From Anisakis pegreffii (lineage: Eukaryota > Nematoda > Chromadorea > Rhabditida > Anisakidae), in assembly GCA_035041965.1 (NCBI GenBank), contig JAPYMA010000330.1:120575-184574 (forward strand): a DNA stretch of 64,000 bases. Direction: 5' to 3'. The notes beneath the pieces were generated by a model, which saw only the letters and a list, made by a program, of their open reading frames with translations, was not told where the DNA came from and did no database searches. Both the position numbers and the translations under genes were made by a program. Each line of letters opens with the position of its first letter. The first letter of the stretch is position 1. This document shows positions 58,251 to 64,000 of this stretch, in pieces.

Positions 58251-58523
58251 GCGGTGACATCCGACCGAAGTTCAGTCGGAAATATCCGGCAAATCTCAGT
58301 CGAAATTCAGAGACTCGAATTCCGACCGAATAATTTTGAAGTTCGTTCGGAATTCTGAATGTCGGAATATTGAAAAGTCGATTCGACCGCATTCCGAACG
58401 AAGAGTCTGGGAATTCGGTTGGAATTCCGAATGTCGGATTATTGAAAAGTTGAATCGCTTGGATTTTGACCGAACTGAAGCTGATTCGGTTGACGTCCGG
58501 GTTGATTTCGTTCGGATGCCATC
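58251..58523. mobile_element. MITE-like element with ACTA duplication
   Basis: A 273-base, GC-richer element. The left end is GCGGTGACATCCGACCGAA; the right end read on the minus strand is GATGGCATCCGAACGAA, an imperfect inverted repeat. ACTA flanks both sides (58247-58250 and 58524-58527). Inside, a unit with GTCGGAATATTGAAAAGTCG is repeated about 72 bases further on. Minus and plus ORFs across it are artefacts. Confidence 0.55.
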
Positions 58524-58857
58524 ACTAATCGAAACAAAAAGTGCTCTGTGAACAAACAGCGAAGAGAACAAATGATAATAGTAGATGCTCACTGCAGGTA
58601 GCCGTTGTCGATTTTCCAGAGTGAGGCGAAAGAATCTTATTCAAAAATTTTTTTTGAATCCGAGCGACAACTTCTTCAAAGAACTTCTCAATAATCAAAG
58701 ACTGGTTCTTGCACAAATTTTGAAGGATTAATTCAGAAACAACTAATTATGCAGAAATATTCCAACATTGATGTACCCTCTCCGTGATACACACCTCCTA
58801 AACGTAACTATCTGCTTATTATTCCTCTACTATTGATTCATTGAAACGAACGTAATG

Positions 58858-58900
58858 CAAACTTTTGAATGTGTTTTTCGTTTGGACCTGCTTCCTGATC
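58858..58900 (-). repeat. Duplicated exon end (copy 1)
   Basis: 43 bases identical but for one T/C difference to 59809-59851. The other copy is the 3' end of a coding exon plus its donor. See the gene at 59284-60426. Confidence 0.9.
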
Positions 58901-59024
58901 AACAGGCATAGTAACAACAATCAAATAGTAATTGTCATATCAATAATAGTGATGTACTTTCGATAATAATAATAAAAACAAATAGTAATATAGTTTTATT
59001 GACAAAGTATTACCAGCGCAAATG

Positions 59025-59095
59025 GAGATGGTTTTTTACAAAGTTCAACGTTTCGGCGTTATGCCATCTTCAGGAACACGTTGTAATGAAAACAA
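59025..59095 (-). mobile_element. Possible retroelement fragment
   Basis: The minus strand contains TCCTGAAGATGGCATAACGC then CGAAACGTTGAACTTTG. Phrases of this kind (GAAGATGGC...CGAAACGTTG) recur at the ends of several invertebrate retroelements, including Penelope-like ones. No coding part is present. Confidence 0.25.
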
Positions 59096-59283
59096 TAACT
59101 ATTCTGGACTGATAACGATACATATCCGATAAGAGCATATTTAAGTTCATTCAGTTCGGGTATTTCAGCATTGAACACACTGTGGATACCAAGTTCAGTG
59201 ATCAAACTTTGATTACAGGCTGATAAGTTGTGTTAACCGTTGAGTGTTATATTGTTCACTTCGTTCTGATGAATGGAATGCAT

Positions 59284-60426
59284 TTATTCAAACATTAACA
59301 CAAAACTCAACTAAAATTCAACAATTATCATTCAATAAATTTTCACTGAATCCAATAAACCATGCGATTCAATCCAGCACCGCCACTCTCATTTCCTCAT
59401 CAACTCATCTCTCCCAAATTATAAAATTATCGATGAAAGTCAAGATGATACATCGCAAAGCGTCTAACCTCCATGATAGCTGCTAACAATTTTTGGATAG
59501 CATTCAGCCGTAAAGTATGAATAATCGAATTAATTGGTATTGAGAATGCCAATGAATTCGGTTTAAAAATATCAGCCTGAAATTCGCCATATAATCTCAT
59601 CTGCTTCAGCAAATGAAGTCTTTTTCGATTCAAATGTTGAAGTATAAAAGTTACACAAGGAATTTAAATTGCAAAGCACCAAAAACATCATCTGAATGAA
59701 ATGAATTTGAAATCTATCATTTATTATTCAGTTGAAACCATTAATTAATGCAAACGTATCTTAAAAAGACTGGTCTAATGGAACTGCCAATATATAAATT
59801 TCAATTGACAAACTTTTGAATGTGTTCTTCGTTTGGACCTGCTTCCTGATCTTTTCAAGAACAACTCTAACGAAATATTGAGTTTTGGTGGAATTTTCAG
59901 TTTGGTATTCTTCAATCGTTCAAGAATAGCCTCATTCAGTTTGAAATTCGATTCTGAATAAAAATTCCTTGACTGAGGCTGTGTATCGACTGTACGAAAA
60001 AATCGATGCGGATCACTTCTGCTGTTTTATGAAAATAACGGCGACTTATCTCGAACGATTATAAACGTTTCAAACAATTTTAAATAAAATCTCATCTCAC
60101 AATAACTATTTCTGCAATTTGATGACTTTTCCAAATACTTCAGTAAGACAATATCAGTTGTTATTCACTCTGATATTCAAATCACCTGAGCAATTTCGCT
60201 ACAGTATACTCACGAGTCAGAGTCTCTTTCACTACAGTAATTTCTTACTTTCGAATCTAACAGTGGTATTTTGAAGATCATCCAGAGCCTTTTACTCCAC
60301 TATCGAAAACTTACTTTTGATCGAAACTTTGAACAACTTTTTATCGGTTGAATGGATTTTATTATCACCATTCAGAGAGTAATTATTTTGAACAGTTGAA
60401 CCAAAAACTGAATTACGATCTGACAT
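59284..60426 (-). CDS. Unrecognised multi-exon gene
   Basis: Exons: 60426-60315 (start MSDRNSVFGSTVQNNYSLNG, donor A|GTAAGT), 60021-59814 (acceptor AAAACAG, reads SDPHRFFRTVDTQPQS through LNEAILERLKNTKLKIPPKL to KRRTHSK, donor A|GTTTG), 59600-59469 (reads MRLYGEFQADIFKPN, then SLAFSIPINSIIHTLRLNAI, QKLLAAIME, donor G|GTTAGA) and 59310-59284 (LSFVLMFE, stop TAA overlapped by AATAAA). The last three agree in phase. Exon 1 leaves in phase 1 while the next enters in phase 2, so a short exon is missing between them. No domain is recognised; the protein looks basic and soluble. Its second exon end is duplicated at 58858-58900. Confidence 0.5.
59809..59851 (-). repeat. Duplicated exon end (copy 2, in gene)
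   Basis: Counterpart of 58858-58900. It encodes the SGSRSKRRTHSK end of an exon and includes the GTTTG donor. Confidence 0.9.
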
Positions 60427-60601
60427 TTTTGATATTAATATTATCGCTATTAAAAATAACACATTCATTCCCTTCAACAACTACGTTATTTGGCTACCCG
60501 AATGCAGCAAATATGTGACAAAATGGTGATAAAAATGATGGTGATAATGACCTGAATGAACAATGAACAACAGTGGTTTTTAAACGTATCGTTTGTGTTA
60601 A

Positions 60602-60835
60602 TTGCAAAGAAATCACCTGAATCGAGAGTTTCGATATCGATTCGAGACAAGGGCAATGCGTGAATATCGGTACTGGCACGAGAAATGGCTGGAATTCACG
60701 CCATCATGGTTAGAACAAACAGTGTTATCAGGCAGCTTCATGCATCAATCGATTGAATGCAAACACCATAAACATTCAAAACTTCATATTCTCGAAGCAC
60801 CTGTAGAAGTTGTGAATACTACTAAGGAGCACTGA
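60602..60835 (+). CDS. Coding-like plus ORF, divergent from the gene at 59284-60426
   Basis: Open frame ending in TGA, rich in Arg, Glu and Trp: REFRYRFETRAMREYRYWHE and KWLEFTPSWLEQTVLSGSF. The first internal ATG is at about 60656. It might be a last exon. The minus strand over the same bases also has an open frame with both splice sites (PFLVPVPIFTHCPCLES), so the strand is uncertain. No family recognised. Confidence 0.28.
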   Translation: MQRNHLNREFRYRFETRAMREYRYWHEKWLEFTPSWLEQTVLSGSFMHQSIECKHHKHSKLHILEAPVEVVNTTKEH

Positions 60836-61055
60836 TGATGCCGCATAATATCTTACAACGGTACACTACCGACATCTTTGACGACACTGTGTGGAAGTGG
60901 TTCACATTGGAGAGATGTGAAAATCCCTAAAGAGGGATGTGGGGGTGGGGGTTTGTATCAGGGCATCATGGGGGAACTGAGTAGGTCAGTAAATCACTGC
61001 TGATCGATTTTTTCCCTTAATGCTTCATCAATTGCATTTTTAGAAAACTTTCAAA

Positions 61056-61328
61056 ATGTTTGTTTTGTCTCAAAAAAGTGTAACTAGCAACAGAAGCAAT
61101 AGTAATAATAATATCGACAATAACAATAATATTAATTTTGAAAATGTTAGTGAAACTGATAATGGTTCAGAAAATGATTATTCAGTTATGACAATTATCC
61201 GTTGCCTTATTTTAACTGCGAGAAGATTTAGAAAAATGACATCTCTTCCGAAAAATATACCTCATATCAATAAACAAATTATACCTATTCAGTTGTCAAT
61301 AAACAAACAACCTTATCGCTCTGCATAA
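61056..61328 (+). CDS. Small Asn-rich ORF
   Basis: ATG at 61056 after CTTTCAAA. It reads MFVLSQKSVTSNRSNSNNNI, a run of Asn from AAT/AAC codons, an acidic patch (SETDNGSENDYS), then a basic C-terminus. 90 residues. No domain; it could be a real small gene or an exon ending at the A|GTTATG site near 61187. Confidence 0.3.
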   Translation: MFVLSQKSVTSNRSNSNNNIDNNNNINFENVSETDNGSENDYSVMTIIRCLILTARRFRKMTSLPKNIPHINKQIIPIQLSINKQPYRSA

Positions 61329-62166
61329 TCAAATACATAGTGAGTTTGGATTTGTCGATAATGAAATTGCACTGATCGTAAATGAAATTATATACGAACA
61401 ATACACTCGTTAAAACACTCGTTAAAACGATCGCACTCGTTAAAACATACCTACAGTCTTCCAGTATTTCACATTACACAGTCAGTTCTTAAATTAGAGT
61501 GTTCGTATGAATATCGCATAATTAACTCACATCACTTTTAATAAAAAACAGTTTCGAACCCAATAACAACATTCTACCACTATTAATATGCAAAATGCAT
61601 TCACGGATTCCTATGAAACATTTCACTTTTATTGCTGCAATGTAGCATGACATCGTTTTCATGATAATTTCAACTTTTACTGTGGTGATCAATTCTAATT
61701 TTCAACGATCAAATATCAAGATCAGTGAACACAACAGACTGAAATGATAAAAATAAACAGCAAGAAGTGAACTGTGATCAAAAAAATTCATAAAAAGAGA
61801 TACATTTGTGATTTCATAGAACAAGGAAAAAATAGAAATGAGATCCAGCTAGATATCATTTGACGTGTAAATGCTTCATATAACTGCAACGCAATACATG
61901 AAATACACCTCTGATGAAATTAATAACACTGAATGAAAACTAAATATCGATTAAAACAGTAGCAATTCAATGATCACTACAATAACGCAACAGTTTGATT
62001 GAGCGAATACAAAAATGTGATTGCAAAACAAATCAATCAATTACACACAAATTCAATTCAATTTCAATTACACGCAACTATTCAACCAATCATTCAATTC
62101 ATACAAAATTGAATTTGTCCCATCCGAGGCACAAGCTTATTCCATGAAGCGTTGCATACCGAACGC

Positions 62167-64000
62167 TCAATCTTTTGAAATGTCCATTTGGATGACGGAT
62201 TCGGCTGCTTATTTACTTCAAATTTTTATGCAGTGAAAACATTACCTCACAGAAATTGATGGAATGAACAATGCATCAATAAATGGAATAAATAAGAGGA
62301 AAGATTGACGACTTCATATGCCAATCATTTTCATCAATAATTGGAAGCAAAAATTTATTTCAGTATTAACCACCATTCCAGTCGTGCCAAAAAAAACGAG
62401 ACCATGGGAGAAAGGAACCAAAAAAAAGAATAACGATCAAGGAATAAGACGGGAGCAGAGGGGGATTGCTTACAGAGTCGAACATCACCAGATAACATCA
62501 AGGCACCAAAATCTAAAAATATCATCAAACTGATAATCAGATCCTTTGAGGAATTTGATTTACTCATCACGAAACAATTAAGAAACCAAATATTGACTGA
62601 CTGAAGACGATCTGTTGAATGACTGATGGAATCAACTTCGATAGAACCGTGAAGATAATCTGAAATCAATTGTAGTTTTACACGCAATACGCAGAAAAAG
62701 AATTCTGCAAACCGTTTGATGTCGTGATACGAAGTGCAATTTTCTTTCTTATCACTGCACAAAAGATAAGCGAGAAGAAAAGGAATAAAAATTCCATTCC
62801 CTAAATATCTAATTCCCATGTATAAATGAATGTTCATCAGTTTATAAAAAAGCGATAACAGTCCATTCTTTGTCATAATAGTGCTGAATTATTTGTCACC
62901 GTTCATTTATTCAAAAAAACATAATCCATAGCGTGCGTTACCCCATAAATTAACAACAACAGATGTACAGAAACAAATAAATGAGCAAGCAAACCGTGAA
63001 TACAACTGAGCACAAGCCATATTATCATCCGATCTACTCAAAACATCTTCCATCCCATTGAACGCAGCTCTACTCTGTTCTTTTGCCACATCATATGGCT
63101 ACAATTACAATCATTTGAGAATACTCTGAACAACAACAATAATAATATTATTACTATTGCTGATGAACGTTAATGATATTACTATGATAATATTATAACA
63201 ATAATAAAATTGAGAATAAATGAGGAAGATGACCTGAACCTAGAAACTTAAAATGCCAATAACAAATCATATGGAATTTTGAAAAACCAACAATTTTATC
63301 AATGGATTAATCATTGACAGTGGTAGTAAACATTCGTAGCGCCCTCGTAAAATCAACCATTAGATATTAAACACGCTCTGTTTGTTTCAGATGCTGAACG
63401 TTGTTTGATGCATCAGAACTTCCTCCAAACTAACCGGACTTCGAAATGAAATTACCTTTTTACTAATTATGAATATATTTCAGCCTATGGTAAGCATTAT
63501 CACAAAATCAAGCTAGCAAGACTAGTAATAATTCAGAAGGAAGACACTACACCTATCGTTTATTGGTGATGTCTACTCCATTTGTCAGTCTATTGAACAA
63601 TAATCCTGACTGGCAATATTAATCCTGACTGGCAATATTAATCCTGACTGACAATATTAATCCTGACTGGCAACACGAAAGAATACCTCTTACTATCAAA
63701 CGATTGACAACATGATAAAACAGCTATTGTTTAGTCTCACAATCAAGTTTATGACAAGATCTGCACGAATTGATGTGCGATCTTTAGTTTGTGTTGCATA
63801 TCTGCTGAAATGTGATGGAAGCAGTGAATATTTATTCGAAAAGATATCTCGGAATACTCTGATCTAGTACAACCGATTAAAAAGGTGTTTGTCTTATCGC
63901 TTCCTCTAAGCGGAACATAAATCCAATTACACACTGTTGTTGCTGCTCAATCCGTTGTATTTGCGTTATCGTCGAGTGTTTCATCACCACACCACTCGTT
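62167..64000 (-). CDS. Unrecognised gene running in from the right edge
   Basis: The edge exon is open from 64000 to about 63931 (KHSTITQIQRIEQQQQC, donor TGT|GTAATT; the frame otherwise continues to a TAA near 63894). Next is 63098-62995 (acceptor TAATTGTAG, PYDVAKEQSRAAFNGMEDVL, donor CACG|GTTTGC). A third exon starts at an excellent acceptor TTTTGTGCAG near 62786 (DKKENCTSYHDIKRF). Then 62512-62474 (FGALMLSGDVRL, donor CT|GTAAGC) and 62207-62167 (SAESVIQMDISKD, stop TGA) agree in phase 1. The join between the third and fourth exons is ambiguous. The helical, charged composition suggests a soluble protein, but no family is recognised. A 173-codon frame at 62355-62876 on the same strand runs through these exons and introns. 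Confidence 0.4.
63601..63674. repeat. 19-base tandem repeat, nearly four units
   Basis: Units of TAATCCTGACTGGCAATAT at 63601, 63620, 63639 and a partial one at 63658, with a single G-to-A change in the third. Confidence 0.95.

Noticed and set aside
58296..58592. 98-codon minus ORF with repeated FNFSIIRHSEF-like units
   Set aside because: It runs through the MITE-like element, and the protein repeat only mirrors the DNA repeat.
60905..60980. G-rich stretch ending in ATCACTG, like a hAT end
   Set aside because: The match is short, with no partner end or flank duplication.

Overview
The window is AT-rich eukaryotic DNA, most likely from a nematode. Genes are split into short exons bounded by GT and by nematode-style TTTCAG or TTTTAG acceptors. 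The set of proteins also fits: a divergent PP1-type phosphatase and a small soluble tyrosine phosphatase with a basic N-terminus, both of which belong to families expanded in nematodes. No bacterial operon, rRNA, tRNA or CRISPR array was seen. All gene models were spliced by hand from reading frame, splice dinucleotides and phase agreement, so first exons are the weakest part.

Layout. 1-4160 (+): a dead CR1/Jockey-type non-LTR retrotransposon with ORF1 tail, endonuclease, reverse transcriptase and a 3' hairpin, broken by frameshifts, two in-frame stops, a mutated RT active site and an LTR-like insertion. 4238-6012 (-): a six-exon PP1-family serine/threonine phosphatase. 7584-14848 (-): an AGC kinase matching RSKR/SGK494, with a possible long Ser-rich N-terminus. 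17560-21428 (-): an eight-exon, 384-residue protein tyrosine phosphatase. 21775-24368 (+): an unrecognised plus-strand gene with a YDGWW motif. 27528-47444 (-): a 20-kb AKAP1-type gene (membrane anchor, KH and Tudor domains). 47445-64000: mostly noncoding, with three further minus-strand gene models (57307-58015, 59284-60426 and 62167 to the right edge), several coding-like ORFs, MITE-like elements and simple repeats.

Working together. Four minus-strand genes encode protein-phosphorylation machinery: a PP1-like phosphatase, an AGC kinase, a tyrosine phosphatase and an AKAP1-like scaffold. AKAP1 proteins are known to anchor PKA, PP1 and RNA at the mitochondrial outer membrane. Whether these neighbours cooperate is inference only. 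The large introns and intergenic spaces carry relics of hAT-like and other MITE-like elements, inverted repeats, and one duplicated exon end.
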